Below are positions 9,111 to 21,096 of a stretch of 64,000 nucleotides of DNA, piece after piece. Source of the DNA: Agrypnia vestita. Lineage: Eukaryota > Arthropoda > Insecta > Trichoptera > Phryganeidae. Positions within the stretch are counted from its first letter, which is position 1, and each line of letters begins with the position of its first letter. Below the pieces are notes generated by a model. It worked only from the letters and a program-made list of their open reading frames with translations. It did no database searches and had not been told where the DNA came from. Location: NCBI GenBank assembly GCA_016648135.1, contig JADDOH010010121.1:1-64000 (forward strand). Reading direction: 5' to 3'. A program made the position numbers and the translations under genes.

Positions 9111-11540
9111 CTAAAATTTATTTTCTTCACTTACTTGTTTCAGGCACCGAAAGAGTTATTATTATTATTATTATGATTGTGATTATTATACGTGATTAAT
9201 TTATTAATTTATTTCCCTATCCACAAAACAATTAAATATTAAACAAATCTATGTAGCTATTGTATTGTGCTATTGTAATAAAAAGTAATATAATACAAAC
9301 AACAGATTCATAAGAAGCAGACTGTTCAGTGCCATGATTAAAAATTCGACATATTCTATCGAAGGTTTGCGAACAGGTTTCAGTTGATTTATCACTTTTG
9401 AAAAACATACAGCTTATTAGGTAAGTTTTTGTGTAGACAGGGAGGAGAGTGAGACATTCGGGTGAGTGGAGTGGGGTAGCTATGTTATTCTCAGGATTCT
9501 AGAGTGCAAACGTACAAAATTTGGACTGTATTCAATGTAATGCGCATGCGATGTCGTTTAGTGGGTCCATAACGCACCGTAATATCGTTCCGGTACGTCT
9601 TTCCGTGACCGGAATGCGCTTTGGTACGATTTGATAGAAGATATCGATCATTGTGTGTAATAGGTGGCAACAAAACTTATGTTTGTGTTTGCATACATTC
9701 CAGGAATCGGTAAAATAATGCAAGAGAAATGTTAAGAAAAGAAGTACCGAAACGTTCCTCATAAAAGGGGGGTGCGATATTTTTTTTAGGTCTACTGGCG
9801 AATTTTTGTATTTTGTGTAGGGTCTAAAATTTGGGAATAAAAACAAAAAATGGATGGATCGATTCGATATATTGCACCCTAACATCGAAGGAAGGGGGTG
9901 GGATAGTCAGATAAGGGGGAGGATTACTATGTTTTGCACATTGCCCTAAATCGTAACTGCGCCAAATTTGATTTCGATCGTCAGGCTATAACTGCATAGA
10001 AAAAATAGACACACATTCAATTTGCTACAAATTAAAAATTACAAAGGAGCTAAAATGATAAGATAACGTGTATAAAAAATGTAGGTAAAATCCATGTGTT
10101 AAAATGACATATTAGGTAGGTACCTAACAAAAATTCTTTTATGTAATAAATATAATATATTGAACTAAACACATACGTGTATATTCATAATTATATTATA
10201 TTTTATTATTCTTTTAGTATTTATAGAAAATAATAACTTTCGTTTTGTAAAAACATCAACGCGAGTAGGTTTAAAACATGAATTTGTTTTTATTTTACTA
10301 AAACTAAACACAATTTAAAATATTATAAATAAACAAACGAGGAAAAAACGATCTCACGTTTACCACATGTTTAATACGTTTACCTCGCGTTCGGGACTTA
10401 AGACTGTTTCGGCGGTTATTTAAGTCTCAGGTCTCAAGAAGTTGAAGCTTTGTTTGAGTACCTACTTATGATTTGATATATAACTTTGATAGTAGTTCTG
10501 TAATTCCAGCCGTGGCAAACGGAATATTATATTATATAGATTGATATTACATAACAATCAATTCCGAGAAGCCCCACCACTAATACGAGGCTCAGACCTT
10601 TTACACTGTCCCGGGCTACTTTTCCAATTTGCAGTACATAGTTTGCGTTACCACTGTTACTAGTCGAACGACTTACACTGTCTATTGTCTATCTCCCGTG
10701 AAGTAGCTAAATAATAAGTCTTTTATGTCTAGTATTTTAATATACAATCTTGGACATTGGCGTAACATTGTTTTGAGCGCCTGAAGCGGGATTTTGAACC
10801 CTCTTTCCTCCACATAATTATTAGGAAAAAAATAAAACACAATGAATTTGATGAAAAATTAAAATTTGAGGATACATTTGGTGATTTATTTATTCTTTGA
10901 TGACTGTAAAAAAAGAATAAGAGAGGTTTTCCATAACATGTTGCTATAAGATATGGAGACAGCGAGAGAAATTGTCGATCACTGGAAAGTACAAGGAGGA
11001 AGAGAGAGGTCATCCCCAACAAGATGGTCAGATTATATTTTTTATTATTTTTATTTTTTAACAAATAGACCGTCAATAGTACTATACGTGGTTCATGGTC
11101 CCATAGCGACATTAGAGTACAAAGTATAAATATTTTATAAACATTTTGAATGTGATATAATTTTACACAATACACTTTTATGATAAATTAATAATAAAAA
11201 ATAACTTAATGATAAAATAAATTGTAAATAATATTCAGAACAATATCAAGACAAATACAATTTAGGAATGAGTTCCAGTTTTTACACAATACGTAGTACA
11301 CTTTTTATGATAATCTAGGTGTAAGCCGTCAAAAATGACGGTACTTTTACATGACGGTTACTAAAGAATAAGTATTTACTTATTTAAAGCCGAAACTCGT
11401 GAAATAGTAATAACAACTTTTATCAAAATATTTGAACATTTTTATATATTTCCCCTGCCGGCACTTAATGGTACTATTTTAAACCTTGGCGATTGTGCTA
11501 GGATGGTTCACGTCTTTGTTAAGTCTTATATGTACTGTAC
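9111..11540. other. Intergenic, no gene recognised
   Basis: AT-rich DNA with a TTA microsatellite at about 9158-9175 and G-rich runs near 9440-9480 and 9890-9930. Minus-strand open frames at 9532-9885 and 10729-11175 are AT-driven, hydrophobic and without domain signal; they are not called. Confidence 0.5.
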
Positions 11541-11544
11541 TTTT

Positions 11545-11735
11545 GACGGGTAATGCCGGCTCGACGACAGCAACATCGCTGTCGTTGCCGCCTCAGGTTT
11601 GCTGATCCGGGGTTCAAGCCCCATCTCCGGCCGTTTAATTTGTTTTTTTAGCCGTGAATTCGAAACTTATTTACGGACGTTAAACGAAATTACGGGGAGA
11701 GACAGACGGACGGATGGACAGACGGACAGACAAAA
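11545..11735 (+). mobile_element. tRNA-derived SINE, family C, copy 1
   Basis: A B-box-like GGGGTTCAAGCCCC is followed by CTCCGGCCG, then AGCCGTGAATTCGAA, a TTACGGACGTTA block and a GACAGACGG tail. The second copy, at 40.6 kb, keeps all these blocks in the same order. The A box is degraded. Confidence 0.65.
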
Positions 11736-12055
11736 AAATTATTATGTTTAATTAATCATAAATAATGAATAAATGATAAAATGAATTGTAAATAATATTC
11801 AGAACAAAATAAATACTGTCGCAAATCAATGAATATAATCTTGGCCAAGCTTCGCTGCAATGCATTAAAACAAGGTTCAGGATGACGAAGAGTGAATCAG
11901 TCTATAAGAAAGGAGCACAGAAGAGAAAAAGAGAAGATGTTGAAGGGTTAATGAAGATGTTGAAAATGATTAACGATTTTCTAAGGTACTTTTATTATAA
12001 TATCAAAACATTTTTTGAAGTTGCCCAACTTTCCTACGTGAATAAAATACTTTTT

Positions 12056-12586
12056 AACCTCCTCGGACTCAAGGATAATCGTGGGATATAAAAGCAAAGG
12101 CAGCAATATCCAAAAAGAAATGGATGCAGTCATCGAGGATTAGTAATTTATAATGTACTGAATTCGAGATTTTATAGAATCGCCCATAAATTTATAGAAA
12201 ACATGATTTTGGAAGGGATAGATACATAAGATAATAGAATTGAGTACATTCTACATTAATAATCCTCGGTGACAGCATTCAAAATATTTTTTTAATTTTT
12301 TGGATATTGCTGCATTTGATTTTATACACCACAATCATAATCTGTCTGTTAATTCGTCTTTAACGACAAAATTTTAACAATTCCTAAAATATTTCAAAAT
12401 TGGGATTTAACATAGCTTAGTAATATCTATTGATGGTGAGTTTGACTAATTTGTAAAAGTATACAGCCGTACAGAGTTTGACTAATTTGTAAAAGTATAA
12501 AGCCAAACATTAATCTGAGAGATTTTTTTCCAATTGTCGATCTATGTCTCCTACACGTGATACTCCGAGGTGAGTCCGAGGAGGTT
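12056..12586. mobile_element. MITE with AACCTCCTCGGACTCA ends, containing a nested MITE
   Basis: The first 16 and last 16 bases are exact inverted copies (AACCTCCTCGGACTCA). Inside, 12095-12320 is a second inverted-repeat unit with ends GCAGCAATATCC / GGATATTGCTGC. The inner unit alone recurs at 35.0-35.2 kb, so two elements are nested. No transposase frame. Confidence 0.55.
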
Positions 12587-12631
12587 ATAAGATATAATAT
12601 ATATTATATATTATAAGTTATATATTATATG

Positions 12632-12669
12632 TAAATGAAGATCAGTAGGTACCTACTGATCTTCATTTA
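12632..12669. repeat. Zero-spacer perfect palindrome, 38 bp
   Basis: The DNA reads the same on both strands over 38 bases centred on GTAGGTACCTAC, with no loop. It follows a TATA-rich run. It may be the joint of an inverted duplication or a hairpin-formed repair product. Confidence 0.85.
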
Positions 12670-13374
12670 TAATTGTCTTTTTAATTGATTGATAAAAAAA
12701 TTGTTTGATAAAATACAAGTAGATACATACAAATGATAAAATCAATTTTATAAAAAATGTCGATCTATAAAGTTGCTCAACCACTTGAAAAAAAAAGGAA
12801 TCGCCCAAAACGCAGTACAGCATAACGTTGAAGACACACCACTGGATATTTATCCTCCTTTATGCCAATCATCAACACTGGGTGTGATCGCTCGAGACAC
12901 GAGACTTCTCTCTCTCTCGCAGTCAGGGGCGGACTTTGATTAGAAACAAGACTTGGCCTTTTAATTGGATTTGGAAATTATTTTGATCCCTTTCAAGGCT
13001 AAAATATTTTCTCCAGTGTACACTTTAGTAGGTAAGAAGGTTTAGATATTACGACATTTGAATTCGGAGGATTTTGGAAGATAACAAGTAATACAGGTAA
13101 AAAATAACAAACCTGTTTTTGAAGTATACCATACAAGTAGCTTCGTCTCTGTGAGCGTGAACGGGGATAAAAAAGGACGCTTAGCATGAGCTACTACTTC
13201 AGCTACCTGCAAACCGTTAATAATATTGTCGCCATATACCTAACTCACTGTTATAAGTCAATGAATAATTTTCAAGTGGAAGACCGACTTCATCTGGATC
13301 CTTAATTCCTACAACGTCTTTTCCTTAGTTTAAAGGACGAGAATATTACAAAACTTATTAAAGAATTAAGGATA

Positions 13375-13745
13375 AAATATAGAAGTCACGTAGAGACAAA
13401 GCTAATTTATATATTTAAAAAGTGGATGGAAGTCTTCTACACGATAGCTCAGGGCTTACAACCTGTATAAGCTGGCTTGAGTGATCACTTTAAACAAGGC
13501 AACGTTCACCAATTCCATCGTAAGAACAACCACACATTATCAAATTTTGAAAGTTCTGTACATATTATGTTCGAAACAGAATCTTTCATATTATGGTCTA
13601 TTTCACTATGGTCTCTGCGACAGACATCTATTGATTTTTTTCTCATTAACATGTTAATATACACAGCTTTCGTAACTTATAATGATACCTCTATATTTTA
13701 TTTATTAAAGTGGAGTTTTTTTTTAGCAATATTCCTACGAATTCT
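13375..13745 (-). repeat. Dispersed repeat X, copy A
   Basis: Minus-oriented copy. Shared blocks with other copies include CACCAATTCCATCGTAAGA, CTCAGGGCTTACAACCTG and AAAGTGGAGTTTTTTTT. Plus-strand open frames here are AT-driven and not coding. Other copies lie at 13.8, 14.5, 22.5, 23.1, 36.0 and 62.8 kb. Confidence 0.65.
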
Positions 13746-13829
13746 TTCGAATTATTACGTATCTATTAGAATACGCCTGAAAATCAATATTTTCAATTTT
13801 TAACTCCTATCATGTAGGTTCCAGCATAT

Positions 13830-14115
13830 ATTTTTAAACAATATTTTTATATGAAAGTGTGTTCTAAGAACACAGTTACTGGATTTTGTCCCCAGAGGAA
13901 TGGGTTCATCCCTCTGGGAGCCCTGAGCCATCGTATTAAGAGACTTCCAACCACTTTTCTCATATACAAATAGCTTCGTCTCTGTGAGACTTCTATAATC
14001 TATCCTTGATTGATTAATCATGCCTATGGGGATGATCATCATAGGGATGATTAATCAATCAAGGATAGATTCCAGTAAATGTGTTCTTAGAACATACTTT
14101 AATATAAAAATATTG
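13830..14115. repeat. Dispersed repeat X, copy B (folded back)
   Basis: It starts with the X terminus in reverse orientation (TGTTCTAAGAACACAG, then TTTGTCCCCAGAGG) and ends with the same terminus forward. At its centre, 13997-14070 is a hairpin with arms built on ATCTATCCTTGATTGATTAA. It therefore carries inverted X ends and may show that X has terminal inverted repeats. Confidence 0.6.
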
Positions 14116-14269
14116 TTTACAAAACTTACTACTTATGATCGTTTCAAACCAGAATTTCTTATATTATAATTGAACCAAGAAAGTCCCCGGCGCAGTAAAA
14201 CCTCGATCCGCCTCTGCTACCATTACAGTCCAATCCTTTTGTTACCGGCACCTAATTTCATTGAATTGT

Positions 14270-14515
14270 TCAAGGAGTCAATTCTCGCGTAATTTGGCGT
14301 CCAATTTGCCAAAGATATTCGCTATCACAATGTCCATTGAGAGAGCGGCTGCGGGGTAATGACGCCGGACAAAGAGCGCTCGTGAATCGGTTGTGGATTG
14401 GTCAAATTGCGAGCGGCTCTGTCCGTTTAGCGGGAAACTGCCGGGCCCTTCGGAAGAAAACGCGTCACGAGGTTTGCGGGTGAAAGCGAAAATGTCACGC
14501 CATTGTTAACGCATT
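14270..14515. promoter_or_regulatory. GC-rich island 2, candidate cis-regulatory element
   Basis: Non-repetitive, GC-enriched stretch between repeats with no coding signal (GAGAGAGCGGCTGCGGGG near 14340). Candidate conserved non-coding element by composition only. Confidence 0.25.
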
Positions 14516-14529
14516 TCAGACCAAAAAAG

Positions 14530-15310
14530 TGTATTATTTTAATTAAGGATAAATTATAGGAGTCTCGCAGATGTCTCTGGCAGAGACCAGCGCAATATAT
14601 GAAAAGTTCTTGATTCGAATATATACAGGGTGTCCCGTATCTCGACGTCAAGACGAAATCGGGTGATAGGGGCCAAGTCATAATAGTTATCAAGTCATGT
14701 GTTTTAAAAATTATAAGCATTTAAAAAAATCTACACCCTGTGACGGTCTTTTCACTATTGTTGCTACAAATGTTTATTTTTCTTCATTTTTTTATTATTA
14801 TGTAATCCTGAATAATGCTTCTGTAAACTTTTGTCAAAAATTCAAAAAGTCAACTGCTCCAGCTTGGAAGAAAATGACACTTTTTGACCTAACCAACTAT
14901 TCAAAATCAATACTTTGCCCAGTTTTAACTGACTGTTTTTTTAATTTTTTTAAATATTTTTCTGATAACTATTATGACTTGGCCTATCACCCGATTTCGG
15001 CTTGACGTTGAGATACGGGACACCTGGTATATAGAACTTTAAGAAATTTGATCATGTGTGGATGGTTTTACGATGGAATTGGTGAACGTTGCATTGTGTA
15101 GAGTGATCACTTAAGCCAGCTCATAAAGGTCGTAAGCCCTGAGCCATCGTATAAGATACTTCAATCCACTTTTCTCATATATAAATAGCTTTGTCTCTGT
15201 GAGACTTCTATAATTTATCCTTACATAATTAATCATCCCTCTGGGGACCAAATCCAGTAACTGTGGTCTTAGAACATACTTCCATATAAAAATATTGTTT
15301 AAATGTATTA
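14530..15310 (+). repeat. Dispersed repeat X, copy C (interrupted)
   Basis: Plus-oriented X copy. It carries GATTCGAATATA before and TATAGAACTT after a 402-bp insertion, then ACGATGGAATTGGTGAACGT, GTCTCTGTGAGACTTCT and the terminus CCCTCTGGGGAC, TCTTAGAACATAC. The uninterrupted copy at 23.2 kb reads straight through the insertion point. Confidence 0.65.
14626..15027. mobile_element. TA-target MITE inserted in repeat X
   Basis: This 402-bp element has ~66-bp inverted ends (CAGGGTGTCCCGTATCTCG outermost on the left) and TA on both sides (14624-14625 and 15028-15029). This fits a Tc1/mariner-type non-autonomous element. An open frame across its interior is not a transposase. Insertion into copy C of X gives relative age: this element is younger than that X copy. 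Confidence 0.75.
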
Positions 15311-16059
15311 TTTTACAGTATTGACGGATTTGGCGTTAGTGCTATAGAGATTACTCACGATAATCATGAAATTGGGTGAAAAATTTTCTATTCTTCACTG
15401 TACCTACTACATACACTCTTGATAATTCCAAAACTTATGTGTACTTATTGTATTTTTCTATGTACCTAAGTACCTATTGCATAATTTTCACTGTTTTATG
15501 CGGTTTTATATTCTGTAAAACCAACATTTTTTTATGTTGTCAAAACAAAACAAAAAAACATAATCCGTAGTCTTATGTCTACTTGAGTTGCAATCCCTCG
15601 CATGTTCCTTTCATCCATGCATCAACTCCACACAGAGCTATGCAGAAAACCAGGGTTTTTAGGTACTAGTTGGACCTTTACGCTTCTTGAGATACACCTG
15701 ATTCTACTGATTATTTATGAATAATTTTAGCACAATGTAAGCAGTCTCTTTTGCAATCAGGGCGTAGGCTTAAGCACCTGTTGGAGGGCAATAAAATGTT
15801 ATGTAATTAATATCCATGCTCTAGGAAGTCGTTGTCTGGACGTTGATCGAAGCCACTGTTAAAGGTTGGACGCTGGAGGCATTTAGATGTGGCTGTATTG
15901 ACGTATGCTAAAGATCTCCTGGGGTGACCATTTTATTAATGAATAGGAACTAAAACAAGAATCAATAAGACAAGAAAAATACTAACTATTATCGAACAAA
16001 AAAAAAGCTACACACTTCTAAAACATTTTATGCAATGAGAAATATTTACTATTTCAACT
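15311..16059. other. Intergenic, no gene recognised
   Basis: AT-rich. A short open frame at 15376-15570 is hydrophobic from AT codons only. Nothing else supported. Confidence 0.5.
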
Positions 16060-16206
16060 TACTCAGGGGACGGTAGAAGGCAGCAGAGGTATTGGTAGAA
16101 AGAAGTAGCATTTGCATATAATATAATCTTACTAAGTGGCTCAGTATCAAAAATGCCGGTGATATACTGCACCTCGCTCGGAGAAGAAGTCAGAGAAGAA
16201 GAAAGA
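16060..16206 (+). pseudogene. Possible LINE 3' tail with GAA-rich end
   Basis: The reading around GTVEGSRGIGRKK resembles the GKRGxGRKxxSW block of LINE C termini seen at 30 and 46 kb, and it ends in GAAGAAGAAAG. It is very decayed; low certainty. Confidence 0.3.
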
Positions 16207-16296
16207 TAATTATACTTTAAATAGTATATATATCATCGTAAATAATAGGTATATAAAACATCAGTTTTATGTTAGTTTGAGAATAGTATACGTCAG

Positions 16297-16570
16297 GCGC
16301 GTGCGGTGGGAACATCGAAGCATGACTTTTTTGTAAACGTATATTTTGGAAAAAAAAATAGAAATGAAATATTTATGCTACAGATTTTTATGATATATCA
16401 AAATATGAATATTATGACAATAATTGGGAAAGGGTTAAAGGGGGGGGGGGGAATGTCGCCTATGTTACCCGCCGGGTCCTTAAGCATAAGTATGCAGAAT
16501 TTGAGTCGAATCAGACAAACGGTGTAGATTTGTATAGAGAATAGACAGACAGACAGACTTTGAGTTTTAT
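16297..16570 (+). mobile_element. hAT-like element end with GACAGACAGAC tail region
   Basis: The start CAGGCGCGTGCGGTGGGAAC then AAGCATGAC matches the terminal repeat of the complete hAT MITE at 45.1 kb. A poly-G run (16440-16451) and a GACAGACAGACAGAC stretch (16546-16559) follow. The matching right end is not clear, so the right limit is only a guess. Confidence 0.4.
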
Positions 16571-16700
16571 TGGTATAGATGAGAAAAAAATGTAGGTAGG
16601 TAGGTATAAGGTATTACGTGTTTTGATGACATAATAACTACATTCGTGTAATTCTGAGACTTAAACATGTAAAAGTAGCTACGTGTTTTTTATGGTTATA

Positions 16701-16758
16701 TTTGCTAAAATATTAATGAACTAGCTACTTATAGCTAGTTCATTAATATTTTAGCAAA
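16701..16758. repeat. 26-bp-arm perfect hairpin
   Basis: Arms 16701-16726 and 16733-16758 are exact inverted copies with a six-base loop. No target duplication is recognised. It is either a tiny foldback or an inverted-duplication footprint. Confidence 0.8.
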
Positions 16759-17181
16759 TTAATGTGAATGTGCAAATAGCGCCGAAGCCGCGAAAATACC
16801 GACGAAGCCACGTGAAAGGTGGCGTGGCTGCCCTAGGCCAGTGAACTTATTACGTACTAGAGATGTACACAATACACACGATACGTAACTAGTTCCTAGT
16901 ACCTACCTATATAGAACCCGCCCTAGACGTCCTTTAAGCATAGACTTTTTAGAAGCGTTAATTACACATCACAGATAACCAACTTCTTGTAATGTCAACA
17001 TAAGTAGTTTGTAGTTTAATATTTGAAAAATAATTAACCACTATTCGATAATCATCTAATATTCACTAAGAAATATTAATTTTCCACCAGCATAATAGTT
17101 TCAAATCAAAAATTGTTCTGTTAAATCAATCAATTTTATTGAAAAATTATATTTTAAATAACAAGGGTAAGGAATTAAAAA

Positions 17182-17516
17182 TGAAAAAAAAAACAGGCAT
17201 TTATCAATTAAATTGCAGAGATACCTAATTATTTTTACATAAAAAAATATCAAAAAAATTTGAAATTAGAGTCAATGAGCATTTTAGATGTGTCAGCAAT
17301 AATAATTATTCGGAATTTGCAAACCACATAATAGAATCTCATCACTCTGTCAATATAAATACCGCTTTCAAACTTTTACATAGCAATACTAGGGGTTTTC
17401 ATTTGAATAATCTAAAAATATTAGAAATTAGGAAATATATTTATAGAAATTTAAATATTATAAATAATCAAATAAACATTGTAAATAGCCATATCTTAAA
17501 TCTTTTCCCAATATAA
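17182..17516 (+). pseudogene. Penelope-like element GIY-YIG endonuclease remnant
   Basis: Plus-strand reading gives KTGIYQLNC (the GIY strand and first Cys), a stop, then KFEIRVNEHFRCV (R..EH), then FANHIIESHHSVN and LHSNTRGFHLNNLKILEIR, ending at TAA. This is the block order of the GIY-YIG nuclease domain at the C terminus of Penelope-like reverse transcriptases. The YIG position is lost (LFL) and one in-frame stop is present, so it is dead. The reverse transcriptase part is absent: the copy is 5' truncated. Confidence 0.75.
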
Positions 17517-17710
17517 TTAGGTACATTGTAGCTGCGTCATTGCAACCAAATCCCCCCTCCCACCATAACCAAAACTGTCTACATTTGATAATTAATTTCA
17601 GAACCTTCATTGCCCTGAAGAAGGGAGCATCGCTCCCGAAACACATTGAATATTTTAAAATAAAATTTATGTGTGATTGAAACAAAGTTTTTATTATTTT
17701 ATTCAATTAA
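17517..17710 (+). mobile_element. PLE 3' untranslated region with hammerhead-like module
   Basis: After the endonuclease stop there is a C-rich tract (17550-17570). Then 17615-17642 has CTGAAGA, a spacer A, a GGGAGC-ATC-GCTCCC hairpin and GAAAC. An AT-rich end with AAAATAAAATT and ACAAAGTTTTTATT follows. This is the copy that ties the module to PLEs. A hammerhead core has exactly CUGANGA, stem II and GAAA in this order, but here one extra base sits before the stem and I do not see a sure cleavage strand. Confidence 0.55.
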
Positions 17711-19325
17711 TTTAAATTTAACCACATTTATTTTTTATCATAATTTTAACTAAAGCATAACATTACGATGCTATCATTTTTAAATTTCTGCCAGGAGGCT
17801 CGTTTATTTACTATTCGTATTTTGAAAAACGTTATTTCAAAACAAAAAGGTCACATAACATGTGACATACATACCTAAATATATTGTGGTATAGGTACCT
17901 ACACGGTATAAGATATGTGTAAAGAAAACAAAACAGATAGTCTTTAAAAGATCCAGAACAAGTGGTTAAGGAATTTGTTTGAGATTTAGGTACCTACCTA
18001 TATATAACTTTTTAACGGCATGTGGTATAAGGTCCTCTGGTCATGATCGAAAGTGTGCGGAATTTTAACGAAAATTGCATCAGGAATTTCTCTGCACGTC
18101 TTTAGTACCTACCTACCTAAGCATTCTACTTAAAAATAGGCTGAATAAAAGTCGGGCAATCGTGGCTCATTTGAGCTAAATTAAAAGAACTCTAAAATTT
18201 ATTTTATATTTTAAACTTCCATTATCCACTTAAAATTTAATTTTTTAGGTACCTATCTTATATTTTTAATAAAAAAGTGTGGCAAAATCCATACCGATTT
18301 GACAGATAACCTAAAAGCATGGACCTCGCGACTGTGCGAACCTAGCGGGATTAAAAGTTATTACGAATGATGCTTCTCTACAATTACAAAACCATAAAGA
18401 GACTCTAAGCACTACAACTAGCAAATGATAGAATGCCTCGGAATTGTTTCGCATCCATTCGTCACATATTACGTTCATCCGTCGTATCCAGATATTACTT
18501 CTCATTGCCGCTCTCGTGCATACAATTTACGCATTTCCTCAGACTATCTCAATGTGATCTGCCATCTTGTTGCTTATGTATAATCTACATACGAATCAAA
18601 TGAATATAATCTGTCTTCGTGAGGAGTTATTACCAACCTAAGTTTCATTCACATTAGATTTTTAGGTCGATTTTCCCGCCAAACCAGTACTTAACCCCTT
18701 ACCGTGACATGTAAAAAATGGCTGTCTTTCTGCGCGCGCATCCACAGAGATCTAAGCGGATAAGCGCGCTGAATTAACCGTATTTACTGGCTTTATCTCA
18801 TATCCAACTGTTCAACACCTTCGCTCAACATCTCGGCACTTTGAGAAAAGCTGCAAACTGCTACCAACTGCAAGAAAACAGGGAGTATTTGATATACCGT
18901 TGCTTTTGGGTTCGTTGTAAAATTTACATGATATTATTGATAGATTCAGGATTGGGTTGGGAAGATAATGTCTACCGAGCAGCGGAAAACCCACCTCGAG
19001 TAATTGCCATGTACCAAATACGTAATTATTGCGAGTTGCCGCCTGAAATTAAATGCCGCCTTTTTAGAACACGCTAAAAACAGAGCAGACACAAAATAAC
19101 GAATTTTAAAAATGTTTATTTTTATTTTTATTGTGGTAGGAACCCACACATACAAATAAGCGCATCCATTCTACTTCATTAATCAGTTAGCAATTAATTA
19201 TCCATATTAATTATTAATCCACAAATTATATCGCTGTTCTTTATTACATAACACTATGGATGCAAGAATCTCGTACCATCATAATCTTTTGTAGACTCGT
19301 TGAAAGATTTGGCAGATACTTCGTG
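17711..19325. other. Intergenic, no gene recognised
   Basis: Mixed AT-rich DNA with GGTACCTAC motifs near 17895, 17987 and 18247 and a less AT-rich, apparently single-copy part at about 18640-19080. Open frames on both strands at 18.8-19.15 kb overlap one another and show no domain. Confidence 0.45.
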
Positions 19326-19403
19326 GTGCAACATTATAATTTAAAATGTGTTTTATTTAACTTTGTAATACACACACAATGCGAGTTATTAATTACTACT
19401 ATA

Positions 19404-19436
19404 GTTTCGAGAGGAGCAGTCGCGCTCATCATCAGG
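19404..19436 (-). other. Hammerhead-like module, PLE end
   Basis: On the minus strand: CTGATGA, spacer T, GAG...CTC stem, GAAAC, followed by TATAGTAGTAATT. A C-rich tract lies upstream on that strand (19500-19525), as in the PLE 3' end at 17.5 kb. Sister copies with the same flank are at 25.6 and 30.0 kb. Confidence 0.5.
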
Positions 19437-19794
19437 TAGATATAGTTAATAACTAACTTAAATATTAATAATAATAAAAATTAATCAATCTATCGGGCAG
19501 GTCAGGGAGGCGCGCAGTGGGGAGGGGTATTTTTTTTTGGCAAAAAGCTCTAGGATCGGTGAAGTGGGCTGAAACGTAATATTATTTATAAGTTTGGAAA
19601 CCGTTGAAATCCTAAAAAAAATAAATTCTGAAAATGTTAAACAAGTCAAGTCAATCGGCCGTGGAATCAGACCGTCACCAAGAAATTTACGTTAGTTCAT
19701 GTCTATGTATTGTATTTTGGTGGGCTGTGTATAAAACCAAATTTATATCCGGCAATATTTCACGGCAATAGCCGATACATTCTGCTACTTGTTT

Positions 19795-19935
19795 TTTATT
19801 AATTAATTAGAAAAGACATACAGAAAAATTAAATAAAAGAAAAAATATTTTACCTGCTGACGGGATTCAAACCAACGGACCTCCATTCTATCCGGGGATG
19901 GCGCGTTATCCAATTTCGTCACAGCAGTCTGGTAA
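19795..19935 (-). mobile_element. tRNA-derived SINE, family B, copy 1
   Basis: The minus strand has the tRNA-like head with a TTGG A-box end and the B-box region GGTTTGAATCCCGTC. The body matches the better copies at 52.3 and 54.3 kb (AGAAAAGACATACAG on the plus strand). It is truncated at the 3' side. Confidence 0.65.
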
Positions 19936-21090
19936 GTAACGAAAATTTTTCTCTTTTTTTAATTGATTAACATTTTTATTTCATTTTTAAAGCAATCCGC
20001 TTTATATTCCTATTCTTTAAACCTGGCAGATTAGGTGTTATTGCACGCAAAACTGATTATTTTTTGATGAAGCAGTTCTTAAAGGTAGGCTCTGACGCAG
20101 TTAACGTCTTTGTCGTTCAATTAAGGAAAGTGATAACGTATTAAGTCCTGTGATTTGGAATATTAAAGCCCAACCCTGCGGTAGACCGTTTCGGAAGGGA
20201 GGTTCCTCACTCAGGGTGTGTGATTTTGGGTCACAGGTGCGGCCAATCAATCTGATGGATCCTGTCTAATGTAAATAATATGGAGTTTGACCCTAGTGAC
20301 AATAAGGGGGCATGAGAAAATAGCATGTAGAGCCGCACCTCGAATTTTCTTCAAGCAATCTAGAAAAGCACCTAATCGATCGATGCCTCACGGAAGTAGC
20401 AAGGTATTGTATTTGATGTTTTGTAAAAATATCATGGCATAACTGAAGAATAGGCATGATGACAGTATTGAAGAATTAAATAATGAGTGATTTTAGAGAA
20501 AAAATATTTTGAAAGGATTCTAAAAAATGATCCAGTTTTAATATAGGTACTGTAAGAGCCAAAATAATATTTATAAACATGCCTAGCAGCTGAAATATAA
20601 TGCCTTACCTAATCTATAGATATAAAATAATGTATAATGTAATAAAATAACGAAAATCAGCAAATTGGAAATGTTACATTTTCTAAACCTCGGATGGTTT
20701 GGAAGCAATGGAATGTAGATTGGTACCCTCTTTATTGTTTTTAAATTATTTGAGGTTTGAAAAATGGAACATTTTTAAAACAACAGAAAGCAGTGTTGAT
20801 ATGAAAAAAAGAGAAAAAAAGATGTTCAATTGTTGGTTTGCTGAAAACGTCTTTTATCGTTGTGCTGTTTTTATAATATTGATAAAGGGATGTAATTTGT
20901 AATTTTAAACTAATATACGATAAATTACTATCACCTTGTTTCAATGCTTTTAGTTAAGTGTTGATTTCTAGTGAAATTTCCGCACCACAAAGAGTTTCAA
21001 TACAGGTACCTACACATTGAGATTAACAAGATTTTCAATAAAATAACAGTATAAAATTCTGCATTCAGCCATTTTAAGTGAAACATCGGT
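19936..21090. other. Intergenic, no gene recognised
   Basis: No repeat partner or reading frame with domain signal was found. The two overlapping 67-codon frames at 20.7-20.9 kb lie antisense to each other and are not called. Confidence 0.45.
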
Positions 21091-21096
21091 CAGAGC

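Noticed and set aside
10729..11175. 148-codon minus-strand frame
   Set aside because: Low-complexity Phe/Leu/Asn/Lys content, no domain, and no intron signals in phase.
13997..14070. CRISPR-like or terminator hairpin
   Set aside because: The window is eukaryotic; the hairpin lies in the middle of repeat X copy B and is explained by inverted element ends.
14697..15005. 102-codon frame inside the TA-target MITE
   Set aside because: It runs from one inverted repeat into the other; composition is AT-driven and there is no transposase motif.
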